DNA from: Bidens hawaiensis
Taxonomy: Eukaryota > Streptophyta > Magnoliopsida > Asterales > Asteraceae
Direction of reading: 5' to 3'
Assembly: GCA_021521415.1 (NCBI GenBank)
Contig: JAIQDT010001098.1
Span: forward strand, 583,006 to 647,005
DNA length: 64,000 bases
Positions within the stretch are counted from its first letter, which is position 1. Each line of letters opens with the position of its first letter. The notes beneath the pieces are model-generated. The model made no database searches. It worked only from the letters and a program-made list of their open reading frames with translations, and was not told where the DNA came from. Below, in pieces: positions 50,401-52,985 of the stretch. The position numbers were made by a program, and so were the translations under genes.

Positions 50401-52624
50401 AGATCACGATTCTGTCTTTTTTGCTCCTGGATATTAAGATTCGCAACAGAGGAGATATGTTTGTGTGTTAATGCAAATAAATTTCAAGTATAAGTAAATA
50501 ACCGAGTAAAGGGTCCATATTACTAACAAGAGAATCAGATCTTGTGGGGCAAGATATTCTGGTAAGTGGCCGATTAAATTACAACTCCTCAATATCCTGG
50601 CAAGATTGATTTCATAATACATTAGAAAAAAAAATATGAAGAAGATGAAGAAGCTGGTAACACTCAATTGAAAGAAGCAACTCAACTTACAGGTTCCTGA
50701 AACGCGTTGTATTACTAAAGGGTGGACAAGGGGTGTCTGGTCCTTTCAAGTCACTGATTCTCCTGCATCGCTTGACTAAATTAATACAGATATTTAATCA
50801 AAATGGCAAGCACATCATAAAACTGATGACATAATGAGGAATTACTAACAAGTCTTTTAAAGTTGGTAGGAGAGTGATGCTAGAGGGTATCGGCCCTTCC
50901 AATCCACTAGCCTGAATCCTTCTGTTATTCAGAAACCTTATTTAAATATAATTGCTATAGCCAATAAACCTAAAAGAAAGAGAACGAAATGTCGCACAGG
51001 CTCACAAGACTTGTCCAGTTTCCAATGAAACCCGGGATCTTCCCTGAGAAGCTGTTACTACTAATGCGACTGAGTAAGAGACATACATAAAAGTAGTCAA
51101 CCAGATCTAGTCATATAATGATGAAAGAATAATTCAATCCGACAAAATAGTAGAACTCACAATCCCGTCATGTTGAACAGATTTGCAAATGATGCAGGCA
51201 AATCCCCGGTGAAATAGTTGGAGCTCAGGAATCTACAATATAGTCATCACATAATGAGATACGGAAAGCAAACACAATACAAACAAATTTAACTAATTCT
51301 TACAATCTATCAATCCCGGTAAGATTCCCAAGTTCCCCAGGAACTGGTCCGGACAGCCTATTCTCCTCAACCACTCTATTTAGCAATTGAATAGCGGTCC
51401 AAACAGCAAAAAATAATAAATAACAATAAAAAAGATTCACATAAGTCAAAAAATGACAGTCAATTTAAAGACAAAACAGTTTAACAGAAATTTACAAAGA
51501 TCTCAATGTGCTGATGTTTCCGAGTTCCTTTGGGATTGATCCGTTCAACCGGTTTGCTGTAAGAGAACTACAAATAATGTTTTGAGTGAATTACAGTTTT
51601 CATACTTTATGTTTTGATCAAATTTCAGGCTCGTCCTTTAACTAACATATTTATATTGAACGTGCTTTGTGTTTTAATTTTTAAACCCATTTTTTTCCGG
51701 TTGGGCATCAATGCATCATCTCCTTCGGAGAAACCTCACAGCCAGAAGCCAATTCAGTTCCGATTTGAGATTGAATTATCGAGGAACGATGGAATATTGT
51801 TCGGCTGTGAATGATTGAATGTTGGTTAGGGTTCGGGTAACGGATATGCCAAAAAAGGAGATGATGTTGGTGTTGTTGATTGAGCTAGCATTAATGGCGT
51901 CGGAAGGGGAGAGGCAGGCGGCGGAAAGACGCTGGGGAATTTGTTGGTGAAAATAGAGACGCTGACGTTGTAGCAGCAGGCAAGGAGGCCGCTGATGTTA
52001 ATGTTGGAGGAGGTGCTGGTGACGGAGGCGGCCAGTTTTTGCGCCGGAGTAGTGGTTGTCGGTGCCAAAGTCTCCGACTTCGATGTTGAGAAGGGAGTTT
52101 AATTTGACGTCTGATGATGGTGAAGCAAATTACCATTTATTTATGATGTGTTTGGCATGTCATTATACACTTAACCAGAAAAAATAACTAAGTTTAGGTC
52201 ATAAAGATAAAGCCTGTTTAAAAACTAAAACATAAAGAACGTCCACCTTAAATACATTAGTTAAAGGACGCAGTCTGAAATCTGATCAAATCATAAAGGA
52301 CAAAAAGTGCAATTCGCTGTAATGTATTTGATGACAAACGCAGTACTTTTAAGTTTAAGGTTAAAAATCGATATAGTATGTCAAAGATTACATGTTTACA
52401 ATTCGCTCCATGGAACCCCATTGTGGAGGGATGGTGCCACTGAGATAGTTGCGAGTTAAGTCTCTGTATGATTAAAATGCATATCGATCAGCTATTAAAC
52501 ACAAACAAACTACTTGAGTTAAATTAACAACGAAACTGAGAAAGGATTGTACATGATTTCGAGGTAACGAAGATCAACGAATTCTTGTGGGAGAATGCCA
52601 TTTAGGTTTTGTCCTGTAAGGATT
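2246..52624 (-). CDS. LRR-malectin receptor-like serine/threonine kinase (LRR-VIII-2 type), 5' end not found
   Basis: A membrane receptor kinase: extracellular LRRs and a malectin domain, one transmembrane helix and a cytosolic RD-type kinase. I assembled 21 minus-strand exons whose GT donors, AG acceptors and codon phases all join in one frame, giving about 894 residues plus a stop. Known members of this plant family run to roughly 1000 residues, so the signal peptide and N-cap (about 100 residues) are missing; the first exon found starts at an acceptor, so at least one exon lies further upstream or is lost. The kinase hallmarks are present: glycine loop [14 protein letters not shown] lysine, HRD, DFG and [11 protein letters not shown]. 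Three introns are about 7.4, 14.3 and 22.4 kb and are full of transposons. No stop or frameshift was seen. The ligand is unknown. One LRR exon usual for the family was not found. Confidence 0.9.
2847..2997 (-). CDS. RLK exon: kinase activation segment and subdomain IX
   Basis: Encodes [20 protein letters not shown] and the following SFG, then a segment ending QFVLLDR. This holds the APE motif and the invariant aspartate of subdomain IX. The split tyrosine codon with the previous exon (TA then T) gives [11 protein letters not shown], as expected for the family. The donor is GTAATT. Confidence 0.93.
3083..3320 (-). CDS. RLK exon: kinase catalytic loop
   Basis: Encodes [11 protein letters not shown], then [14 protein letters not shown] and ISDFGLAKL, ending in STRVAGT. 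It carries the catalytic HRD aspartate, with arginine before it (an RD kinase), and the DFG magnesium-binding aspartate. The acceptor follows TTTTAG at 3321-3322 and the donor is GTATGT at 3082. Confidence 0.94.
3690..4072. mobile_element. MITE embedded in (TA)n tracts, in a kinase intron
   Basis: It starts after a (TA)n run ending about 3690 with GGTTGGTACCATTTAAGAA and ends near 4072 where the reverse complement reads GATGAGTATCATTACAGAAC; another (TA)n follows. The loose terminal inverted repeats, AT-rich core and (TA)n borders fit a miniature element inserted at TA. It lies in the 1.1-kb intron between the HRD and AVK exons. Confidence 0.6.
4408..4618 (-). CDS. RLK exon: kinase N-lobe (AVK lysine, helix C)
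   Basis: Encodes [20 protein letters not shown], the helix-C segment [12 protein letters not shown] and the hinge region to SLARALFG. The ATP-anchoring lysine lies in AVK. The glycine codon at the end is split G|GG with the next exon. The donor is GTAAGC. Confidence 0.93.
4699..4817 (-). CDS. RLK exon: juxtamembrane and glycine-rich loop
   Basis: Encodes [20 protein letters not shown], then [20 protein letters not shown]. It contains the nucleotide-binding glycine loop. It ends in phase 0 at lysine with donor GTACTC. The first glutamate codon is split with the transmembrane exon (G|AG). Confidence 0.93.
5089..5226 (-). CDS. RLK exon: transmembrane helix
   Basis: Encodes [14 protein letters not shown] followed by a hydrophobic stretch ([20 protein letters not shown]) and [12 protein letters not shown]. 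This is a single membrane-spanning helix with basic residues on the cytosolic side. Acceptor and donor phases match the malectin exon 7.4 kb upstream and the juxtamembrane exon downstream. Confidence 0.9.
6254..6465. mobile_element. Family A MITE
   Basis: The left end GGTTAATGTAAAAAACAAT...TTTTGTGAGAAG is mirrored at the right end (reverse complement GGTTCAAATAAAAAAACAC...TTTTGTGAGAAG). A conserved core phrase, CCTTGGATCTAGGATCTAAC, recurs in the other A copies. Flanked by (TA)n. Confidence 0.65.
7310..7643. mobile_element. Element D, long-TIR MITE (334 bp)
   Basis: The left arm (TTGGATC...GCGAGAAGTGAATGTGTAAC...CATTAATCCCTAATTTCACT) is matched by the inverted right arm ending AAGATCCAT. The arms are about 70 bp, with a GT-rich loop (GTATGTATGTTTG repeats). 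It lies between two (TA)n runs. Confidence 0.72.
7706..8952. mobile_element. Element E, about 1.25-kb TIR element with internal repeats
   Basis: The left end AGGATCAAATACAATAATCC...TACGCGAGTTTCTTC and the inverted right end AACGTACAATAATCGC...TACGCGACTTCCTGC form imperfect TIRs of about 55 bp. The interior has tandem copies of GAACACCCAGAACTTCTTAG (8220-8370) and repeated GAACGTATAAAC (8480-8600). No transposase was recognised; the reading frame near 8186-8479 is just this tandem repeat. Confidence 0.62.
10032..10787. mobile_element. Family C MITE interrupted by a 199-bp insertion
   Basis: The ends match the element at 6766-7289 (GGATC...AAATTGAGAACTATGAGAACC and the inverted GTTCTCAATTTGCAAAGGGTTC). 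The left arm is split by foreign sequence at 10071-10269 flanked by a perfect 9-bp duplication. Confidence 0.7.
10071..10269. mobile_element. 199-bp insertion with 9-bp target duplication
   Basis: It is flanked by ATTGAGAAC at 10062-10070 and 10270-10278. The duplication length suits a Mutator-like insertion; a SINE-like origin is also possible. It contains a segment (AAAGGGGGTTGCGGCGCAGC...TGCCTGCCACTTTATTGTAA) that recurs in the RLK gene at about 27790-27860 (opposite strand) and in part at about 52868-52920. Confidence 0.65.
11144..11542. mobile_element. hAT-like non-autonomous element with tRNA-like core
   Basis: A perfect 8-bp target duplication GCATATCT (11136-11143 and 11543-11550) flanks CAGGGCCGGC at the left and AAGGCCTG (reverse complement CAGGCCTT) at the right, as expected for hAT. 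Inside, 11290-11350 reads like a tRNA-derived module: TTGGTTTAGTGGTAAAG resembles an A box and GTGGATTCTAACCTCACT resembles the B-box arm. Confidence 0.78.
11551..12330. other. Repeat-derived DNA of uncertain class
   Basis: Moderately GC-rich DNA with a TATA-like TTATATAGGAGAAGAG and phrases typical of plant LTRs, but no paired repeat in the window and no reading frame. It could be a degraded solo LTR. Confidence 0.3.
12337..12431. mobile_element. Short stem-loop MITE
   Basis: AAGAGGCGTTTGCCAAACAC at the left and the inverted CCAAACAGCCTCTT at the right bracket two nested hairpins (CTACCTC...GAGGTAG and CCTCTTAATGG...CATTAAGAGG). This looks like a miniature hairpin element; the target duplication is unclear. 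Confidence 0.5.
12589..12784 (-). CDS. RLK exon: C-terminal part of malectin domain
   Basis: Encodes [20 protein letters not shown], then [19 protein letters not shown] and [12 protein letters not shown]. The [12 protein letters not shown] and [10 protein letters not shown] strings are characteristic of the membrane-proximal end of the malectin domain in this family. It is isolated between introns of about 7.4 and 14.3 kb, yet has clean AG and GTAAGC borders. Confidence 0.92.
13157..13345 (+). repeat. Putative 5' LTR of decayed copia element R1
   Basis: It starts TGTTATGAATTATTATCC and ends GGTTCACAACA, with TG...CA ends that are inverted copies (TGTTATGAA/TTCACAACA). It has a TATA-like TTATATAATGG at 13268 and is followed by CGTTATTAGCATTGC, which I read as the primer-binding region. 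The 3' LTR is absent, probably cut away where R2 begins. Confidence 0.5.
14173..15020 (+). pseudogene. R1 copia gag, broken
   Basis: Translation in shifting frames gives [20 protein letters not shown], then LDAEIHLNA, a typical gag start for a plant copia lineage. Further on it gives a CX2CX4HX4C zinc knuckle (CHRCGSNNH...C near 14980-15015) whose spacer holds an in-frame TGA. There are several stops and frameshifts, so it is not functional. Confidence 0.75.
15466..17440 (+). pseudogene. R1 copia pol: protease, integrase and start of RT, broken
   Basis: The protease is near 15480 ([20 protein letters not shown]). GAG-pre-integrase and integrase follow at 15858-16655 ([33 protein letters not shown] with the catalytic-core glutamate) over three frames with stops. 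The start of reverse transcriptase is at 17190-17400 ([29 protein letters not shown]), then sequence is lost. It ends where R2 LTR sequence starts at about 17470. Confidence 0.8.
17470..18023 (+). repeat. 5' LTR of copia element R2, 5'-truncated
   Basis: Matches 23730-24132 almost throughout (for example CATTATATAATGATTGTGTG and CTCAACCGGTTATTCATTAA). It lacks the first about 270 bp present in the 3' copy. It ends ...CCCAACA just before the primer-binding site. It has about 120 bp (17640-17760) absent from the 3' copy. Confidence 0.82.
18025..18036 (+). promoter_or_regulatory. R2 primer-binding site
   Basis: TGGTATCAAAGC, one base after the LTR end, close to the initiator-tRNA-Met complement TGGTATCAGAGC used by most plant copia elements. 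Confidence 0.75.
18037..18960 (+). other. R2 internal leader and gag remnant, no intact frame
   Basis: Includes a short positively charged stretch near 18380-18480 ([17 protein letters not shown]), probably a gag remnant. The rest, to about 18960, is AT-rich without a recognisable domain; most of gag, protease and integrase appear deleted. Confidence 0.4.
19818..19852 (+). promoter_or_regulatory. LTR promoter: 18-bp palindrome and TATA box
   Basis: CATGGGCTTAAGCCCATG is a perfect palindrome at 19818-19835, followed 8 bp later by ATATATATA. Copies 2 (GGCTTAAGCC near 34380) and 3 (CATGGGCTTAAG near 37806, then TATAAATA) keep the arrangement, which suggests a core promoter element. Confidence 0.6.
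20290..20635. repeat. TTCGTTA/TAACGAA motif array in solo LTR copy 1
   Basis: About 20 occurrences of TTCGTTA-like heptamers, or their complement, in about 350 bp, mostly spaced 15-30 bp and preceded by CCA(A/G). The same arrays lie at 34850-35215 and 38395-38700 in the other copies. Spacers are unrelated in length, so this is not a simple satellite. Confidence 0.7.
21325..21470. repeat. Tandem repeat of about 37 bp, four units
   Basis: AGGGTACCGGACCCTAATAA followed by TATCCGAGGATG repeats four times with small changes. Copy 2 has three related units (35850-35955) and copy 3 about one (39290-39320), so the unit number varies among LTR copies. Confidence 0.75.
22606..23456 (+). other. R2 3' untranslated region with polypurine tract
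   Basis: Non-coding sequence between RNase H and the 3' LTR. It ends with a polypurine tract, AAGTGGGAGA (23446-23455), directly before the LTR start TGCTGAAAATATGG. Confidence 0.6.
23457..24132 (+). repeat. 3' LTR of copia element R2, 3'-truncated
   Basis: It starts TGCTGAAAATATGGACC after the polypurine tract and matches the 5' LTR from 23730. It lacks the final about 38 bp that the 5' copy has after AAAAGTTA. The terminal loss means no target duplication can be read for R2. Confidence 0.78.
24133..25365. other. Intron DNA with a dispersed repeat shared with 30.6-30.9 kb
   Basis: No gene. The stretch 24170-24340 (AAACCAACTTCCCACCC, AAACGGCCATAA, TTCTCTTTAATTTGAGTATG) recurs in the same orientation at 30650-30800, and loosely at 40255-40330. 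It looks like an old unclassified dispersed repeat. Confidence 0.5.
25366..25445 (+). repeat. SINE-like repeat, copy 1
   Basis: The phrases CACCGGAAGCAGC, CTCTATTCCTAAAAGG, GGTAAGGCTGTCTACATCTT and ACC match an inverted copy at 30302-30376. This wording is common in dispersed repeats of many flowering plants; the family name is not certain. Confidence 0.55.
25540..26140. mobile_element. MITE H with an internal 'ATTGTGTCTTTT' array
   Basis: TIRs: AAAATGAGAAGGATGAGAAT at the left, and reverse complement ACAAAAATAAGAAGTGTGAG at the right end. The interior (25735-25985) is a degenerate array of about a dozen (A)CATTGTGTCTTTT units every about 20-25 bp. An inverted, end-truncated relative lies at 30960-31378. 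Confidence 0.6.
26165..26600. mobile_element. Probable purine-rich MITE
   Basis: CACTGCATTCTCGGGTTT at the left pairs with reverse complement CATTGCATTTTTGAGTTT at the right. The interior has matching GAAAAGAAA and TTTCTTTTC blocks. The target duplication was not resolved. Confidence 0.45.
26601..27056. other. Intron sequence, nothing recognised
   Basis: AT-rich intron DNA upstream of the malectin exon in window order. A short near-palindromic stretch around 26870-27010 (GGTGTCTTAATAGACGGAGC against ACACCCCTAATATGCTCCATA) may be a small MITE. Confidence 0.35.
27057..27442 (-). CDS. RLK exon: main malectin domain
   Basis: Encodes [20 protein letters not shown] through [31 protein letters not shown] and AEIVFTN to [14 protein letters not shown], the aromatic [10 protein letters not shown] region and FAEIVF are malectin-domain signatures. 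It ends in phase 0 with a canonical GTGAGT donor. It begins with a split asparagine codon. Confidence 0.94.
27520..27563 (-). CDS. RLK short linker exon (44 bp)
   Basis: Encodes [14 protein letters not shown], the cysteine-bearing linker between the LRRs and the malectin domain. Both phases match the neighbours: TT|C forms phenylalanine and A|AT forms asparagine. The donor is GTAAGT. Confidence 0.85.
27662..27697 (-). CDS. RLK short linker exon (36 bp)
   Basis: Encodes [11 protein letters not shown], part of the spacer before the malectin domain. The acceptor is TGTGCAG and the donor GTAAGT. Tiny exons here are normal for this family. Confidence 0.82.
27785..27865 (-). repeat. Dispersed short repeat (GCGACGCAGC motif)
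   Basis: The minus strand reads AAAAGGGGGTGCGACGCAGC...GCCCGCTTACCTGCCACTTCATTGTAA, matching the core of the 199-bp insertion at 10071-10269. A third, more diverged copy is at about 52868-52920 on the plus strand. Confidence 0.6.
27898..27966 (-). CDS. RLK exon: end of LRR region (DLSYNNFT)
   Basis: Encodes [20 protein letters not shown] and [11 protein letters not shown] is a strongly conserved string after the last LRR of VIII-2 kinases. The acceptor is TTTTTCCAG and the donor GTAAGA. Confidence 0.88.
28060..28125 (-). CDS. RLK exon: LRR cap (66 bp)
   Basis: Encodes [20 protein letters not shown], matching the YLTGNxLxGxVPxW cap motif of the family. The acceptor follows GACTTTAG and the donor is GTAAGT. 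The next exon upstream in the gene lies 22.4 kb away. Confidence 0.88.
28338..28633. mobile_element. Tourist-like MITE nested in family G
   Basis: A 296-bp insertion with G-rich/C-rich ends (GGGGGGACGGGG...ACACACCCCC) flanked by TTA on both sides (28335-28337, 28634-28636). A 3-bp TTA duplication with GG-starting TIRs is the PIF/Harbinger (Tourist) signature. A related copy lies near 60544-61110, sharing CATCACGCGTGAT, CCACTAAATTCCAT and CATTGGGTGTGATGGGTGAT. Confidence 0.8.
29115..29700. repeat. Direct duplication, about 326-bp period
   Basis: The segment from about 29120 is repeated from about 29445: shared phrases are AGAACAAGTGTAG, GTGTTGATGGATATT and AATGTATGAATAAATT. Inside it, GTGTAGGTTATATGTTTTT phrases repeat several times. 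Confidence 0.65.
29947..31683. other. Intron DNA: repeat fragments only
   Basis: Holds the inverted SINE-like copy (30302-30376), the dispersed repeat shared with 24.2 kb (30650-30800) and an inverted, truncated MITE H (30960-31378) with GACACAAT units and the end CTTTCTCATCATTCTCATTT. No coding frame was seen. Confidence 0.5.
30302..30376 (-). repeat. SINE-like repeat, copy 2 (inverted)
   Basis: The reverse complement reads CACCGGAAGTAGTCTCTCTA, then TTCCTAAGGGTAGAGGTAAG and GTTGTCTACATCTTAC, matching the copy at 25366-25445 in opposite orientation. The two copies flank the malectin and linker exons. Confidence 0.55.
31684..31915. mobile_element. Foldback MITE with 9-bp TSD (Mutator-like)
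   Basis: 232 bp, nearly all inverted repeat: GATATTGGTTTTTAATACTC at one end and its complement at the other, with arms of about 100 bp. A perfect 9-bp duplication, TATTTTTAA, lies at 31675-31683 and 31916-31924, which indicates Mutator-type transposition. Confidence 0.85.
31925..32642. other. AT-rich intron DNA, nothing recognised
   Basis: No reading frame of note, no transposon ends I can pair and no conserved phrase. It is presumably old intron or decayed repeat sequence. Confidence 0.4.
32651..33299. mobile_element. TIR element with 8-bp TSD carrying telomere-like repeats
   Basis: A perfect 8-bp duplication, TTAAATTG, at 32643-32650 and 33300-33307. Imperfect TIRs: GGGTTAGGCTAAATGTAACC and (reverse complement of the right end) GGGTGCTGCTAAACGTACCT. 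An 8-bp duplication suggests hAT-type mobility. The interior holds the telomere-like array at about 32813-33008. Confidence 0.75.
32813..33008 (+). repeat. Interstitial telomere-like (TTTAGGG)n array
   Basis: About 190 bp of TTTAGGG and close variants (TTTCGGG, GTTCGGG, TTTGGG), most regular at 32935-32995. This is the plant telomere motif in the G-rich sense on the plus strand. It is degenerate, so not an active telomere; it lies inside the TIR element. Confidence 0.85.
33480..34010. repeat. Direct duplication, 294-bp period
   Basis: Shared phrases at constant offset: AAATTCGAATTCT, AAGTTTACAAAAA, CAGTTGGACTTTGAC (AGTTGGACTTTGAC in the first copy), AAAACCGAATTT and TTTGGTAAATTTG. The two units are diverged but collinear, so this is an old tandem duplication. 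Confidence 0.65.
34252..36389 (+). mobile_element. Solo LTR copy 2 (about 2.14 kb)
   Basis: It starts TGTAACATCCCG and ends GGGGCCTTACA. The flanking 5-mers are GTTTT and ATTTT (one mismatch). It shares the promoter palindrome remnant, the TTCGTTA array (34850-35215), the GC-rich block (35375-35465) and the conserved TAGCTGACTTTTAGTATGCA string (36106-36125) with copies 1 and 3. Confidence 0.82.
36390..37482. other. Intron DNA with weak coding-like stretches
   Basis: Short frames at 36854-37057 (67 codons) and 37265-37498 (77 codons) have no domain I recognise. On the minus strand the DNA beside 37482 may continue across the hAT-like insertion to 39905-39997. No function is proposed. Confidence 0.3.
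37483..39896. mobile_element. hAT-like element split by solo LTR copy 3
   Basis: The left end CAGTGGCAAAGG and right end CTTCGCCACTA (reverse complement TAGTGGCGAAG) are TIRs, flanked by a perfect 8-bp duplication ATCATAAG (37475-37482, 39897-39904). Without the LTR and one TSD copy the element is only about 214 bp. Confidence 0.8.
37660..39854 (+). mobile_element. Solo LTR copy 3 (about 2.2 kb)
   Basis: A perfect 5-bp duplication, TTTCG (37655-37659, 39855-39859). It begins TTTAACGTCCC, where copies 1 and 2 have TGTAACATCC, and ends GGGGCCTTACA; the terminal TG is mutated. It shares the TTCGTTA array (38395-38700), the GC-rich block (38765-38850) and TAGCTGACTTTTAGTATGCA (39559-39578). It is the most diverged of the three. 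Confidence 0.82.
39905..41483. other. Intron DNA with GTGTC/GACAC repeat arrays
   Basis: 40360-40740 has many CATTGTGTCTTTT-like units on the plus strand and 40850-40940 the complementary GACACAATG units, so the two blocks could pair. They resemble the core of MITE H. The rest has no recognised content; 41100-41480 looks like degraded retroelement DNA. Confidence 0.45.
41484..42411 (+). mobile_element. TRIM: miniature LTR retrotransposon (928 bp)
   Basis: Two LTRs (41484-41731 and 42168-42411, about 245 bp) share phrases such as TTAGATGTGTGA, AACAAATAATTATTGTAACGAG and TATCGATC(A/T)TGTG. A perfect 5-bp duplication, CTCGA, flanks it (41479-41483, 42412-42416). A primer-binding site TGGTATTAGAGC is at 41734. 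The internal region is only about 436 bp and has no coding frame, so it must rely on proteins from other elements. Confidence 0.85.
42417..43756 (+). other. GC-richer segment with unassigned reading frames, maybe an LTR
   Basis: A TATA-like CTATAAATAG at 42646 is followed by overlapping frames of 112 codons (42691-43029) and 161 codons (43043-43528). Composition is unlike the AT-rich surroundings. I recognise no domain. Because the DNA just after it (43757-43898) is the end of an LTR, the whole could be a long LTR with captured sequence. Confidence 0.35.
43757..43898 (+). repeat. End of the 5' LTR of copia element R3
   Basis: Matches 50174-50313 (TTTATGTATG, AATTATCC, TTCTTGTTT, AAGTTCTAA, TACCAAC). 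It is followed at 43902 by TGGTATCAAAAC, a primer-binding-like site. The LTR start is unresolved. Confidence 0.65.
43975..44394. mobile_element. hAT-like non-autonomous element with tRNA-like core, in the R3 leader
   Basis: A perfect 8-bp duplication, AAGTGATG (43967-43974, 44395-44402). The ends CATGCCTGG and ...ACGACCCTG (reverse complement CAGGGTCGT) resemble the element at 11144-11542, and the interior again has a tRNA-like module (GATTGAATGGAAAG; GGTCGTTAGTTCAACTCCC at 44150-44168). Confidence 0.75.
44400..45573 (+). pseudogene. R3 copia gag-protease fragment
   Basis: Begins [20 protein letters not shown] (ATG at 44400, overlapping the hAT duplication). It is interrupted by an (AT)n expansion at about 44464 and by many stops. 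A zinc knuckle [13 protein letters not shown] is at about 45120-45160, and a protease remnant follows with LLSVGQ-like residues near 45540. It is cut at 45573 by the LTR of R4. Confidence 0.72.
45574..45826 (+). repeat. 5' LTR of copia element R4
   Basis: It starts TGTCGAAATATGATTC and matches the 3' LTR at 49779-50043 (TTTAGTTTTTGAATAAGGG, CTTAGAGCCGTTCAAGTT, CACTCTTGAAAATAATAAAA). The end and primer-binding site are degraded after CAATTGTTA. Confidence 0.8.
45880..46709 (+). pseudogene. R4 copia gag
   Basis: Starts [20 protein letters not shown]. It continues after a stop and frame change with [20 protein letters not shown] and [20 protein letters not shown]. It ends with a basic RGRGRG tract and a zinc knuckle, [14 protein letters not shown] (CX2CX4HX4C). 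It is a UBN2-type copia gag with at least one stop and one frameshift. Confidence 0.85.
46710..49791 (+). pseudogene. R4 copia pol (PR, IN, RT, RNase H) with RT deletion
   Basis: The protease motif [12 protein letters not shown] is near 46820. Integrase spans 47240-48060 ([25 protein letters not shown] with a stop at 47708). RT spans 48440-49055 ([28 protein letters not shown] then a frameshift, [14 protein letters not shown]). After EPTVYAK the sequence jumps to [20 protein letters not shown], so the catalytic YVDD part of RT and its surroundings are deleted. RNase H runs 49060-49791 ([32 protein letters not shown]) with a stop at 49474. Confidence 0.87.
49779..50043 (+). repeat. 3' LTR of R4
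   Basis: It starts TGTAGAAATATGATTC after a polypurine tract, AAGGGGAGG (49770-49778), and ends near CCCTACA. TTTT is found on both outer sides, so the target duplication is about 4-5 bp but ambiguous in this T-run. Confidence 0.8.
50174..50313 (+). repeat. 3' LTR end of R3
   Basis: The counterpart of 43757-43898. The short piece between R4 and this repeat (50044-50173) is the leftover 3' part of R3, so R4 sits inside R3. Confidence 0.6.
50528..50596 (-). CDS. RLK LRR exon (69 bp), donor tentative
   Basis: Encodes [20 protein letters not shown] and ILL. The first 15 residues fit the family's RNCN-I-GEIPEYL repeat; the end is divergent. I placed the donor at GTTAGT because the neighbouring exon at 50850 uses the same GTTAGTAAT. 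This makes 69 rather than 72 bp but keeps phase 2. In the family one more LRR exon normally follows before the YLTGN cap; it was not found. Confidence 0.7.
50691..50762 (-). CDS. RLK LRR exon (72 bp)
   Basis: Encodes [20 protein letters not shown] and [12 protein letters not shown] is a family-specific LRR string. Phase 2 to phase 2, donor GTAAGT. Confidence 0.9.
50850..50921 (-). CDS. RLK LRR exon (72 bp)
   Basis: Encodes [20 protein letters not shown] and LKDL, a canonical LxGPIP repeat. The acceptor is TAACAG and the donor GTTAGT. Confidence 0.92.
50998..51069 (-). CDS. RLK LRR exon (72 bp)
   Basis: Encodes [20 protein letters not shown] and LVSL, a plant-type LRR (NxFSGKIP). The acceptor is TTACTCAG and the donor GTGCGA. 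Confidence 0.92.
51161..51232 (-). CDS. RLK LRR exon (72 bp)
   Basis: Encodes [20 protein letters not shown] and MTGL, with the LSSNxFTGxLP repeat signature. The donor is GTGAGT. Confidence 0.92.
51304..51375 (-). CDS. RLK LRR exon (72 bp)
   Basis: Encodes [20 protein letters not shown] and IDRL, an NxLSGPVP repeat. The acceptor is AAATAG and the donor GTAAGA. Confidence 0.92.
51496..51567 (-). CDS. RLK LRR exon (72 bp)
   Basis: Encodes [20 protein letters not shown] and LRSL. With the previous exon it makes the family string [12 protein letters not shown] across the splice. A TIR element of about 0.73 kb sits in the intron just upstream of this exon. Confidence 0.92.
51590..52323. mobile_element. 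TIR element in an RLK intron
   Basis: Inverted ends of about 100 bp: ATTACAGTTTTCATACTTTA...GATCAAATTTCAGGCTCGTC at the left, and the reverse complement of the right end ATTACAGCGAATTGCAC...TTTGATCAGATTTCAGACTG. The style matches the Mutator-like element at 52986, but no clear target duplication was found. The GC-rich interior holds a proline/threonine-rich frame on the minus strand of doubtful meaning. Confidence 0.6.
52392..52463 (-). CDS. RLK LRR exon (72 bp)
   Basis: Encodes [20 protein letters not shown] and IVNI. DLTRNYLxGTIPPxWGSM is highly conserved in VIII-2 kinases. The donor is GTAATC: reading past it would give an in-frame TAA, which supports this splice. Confidence 0.93.
52553..52624 (-). 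CDS. RLK first identified LRR exon (72 bp)
   Basis: Encodes [20 protein letters not shown] and LEI, equivalent to the GQNLxGxLPPE repeat that is normally the first LRR after the N-terminal cap. The acceptor AG at 52626-52625 shows an upstream exon is expected. None was recognised between here and 64000. Confidence 0.9.
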
Positions 52625-52639
52625 CTGCATCGCGAACCA

Positions 52640-52976
52640 ATCAAAACACCATTCAGTATGAGAAGTTATGCTTCAATCAATTCGAAAACCTTGAATTTTG
52701 TTACTAATAAACTTTTTGGATCATCATAAAATATATTAATTCGGAAACTGTAATATGTAAGCCGCTATCATATTTCTTATTACAATCAACTTTTTTCCTC
52801 CGAAAACAGGCATGCGGATTACAAATGCAAAGTGTGATAAGCAGGAGTTGAGTTTAAATTTCTCATTCAAATGAAGGTTGTGACGCAACTTGTTGCTTGC
52901 TTACATGTATCTTTATTGTAATTGGATTCTTTTTTAAAATGATTAATTAATCAAAAAAATCTTCCTTAAGTTTTCT
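52640..52976. other. Upstream intron DNA, no exon found
   Basis: AT-rich, with a diverged copy of the dispersed GACGCAAC repeat (52868-52920). I looked for the N-terminal cap exon of the receptor kinase here on the minus strand and did not find one. Confidence 0.45.
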
Positions 52977-52985
52977 TTATAACGG

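Noticed and set aside
51590..52323. A definite Mutator element with 9-bp duplication
   Set aside because: The inverted ends are clear but the flanks (TTTGAGTGA and GTATTTGAT) do not match well enough to claim a target duplication.
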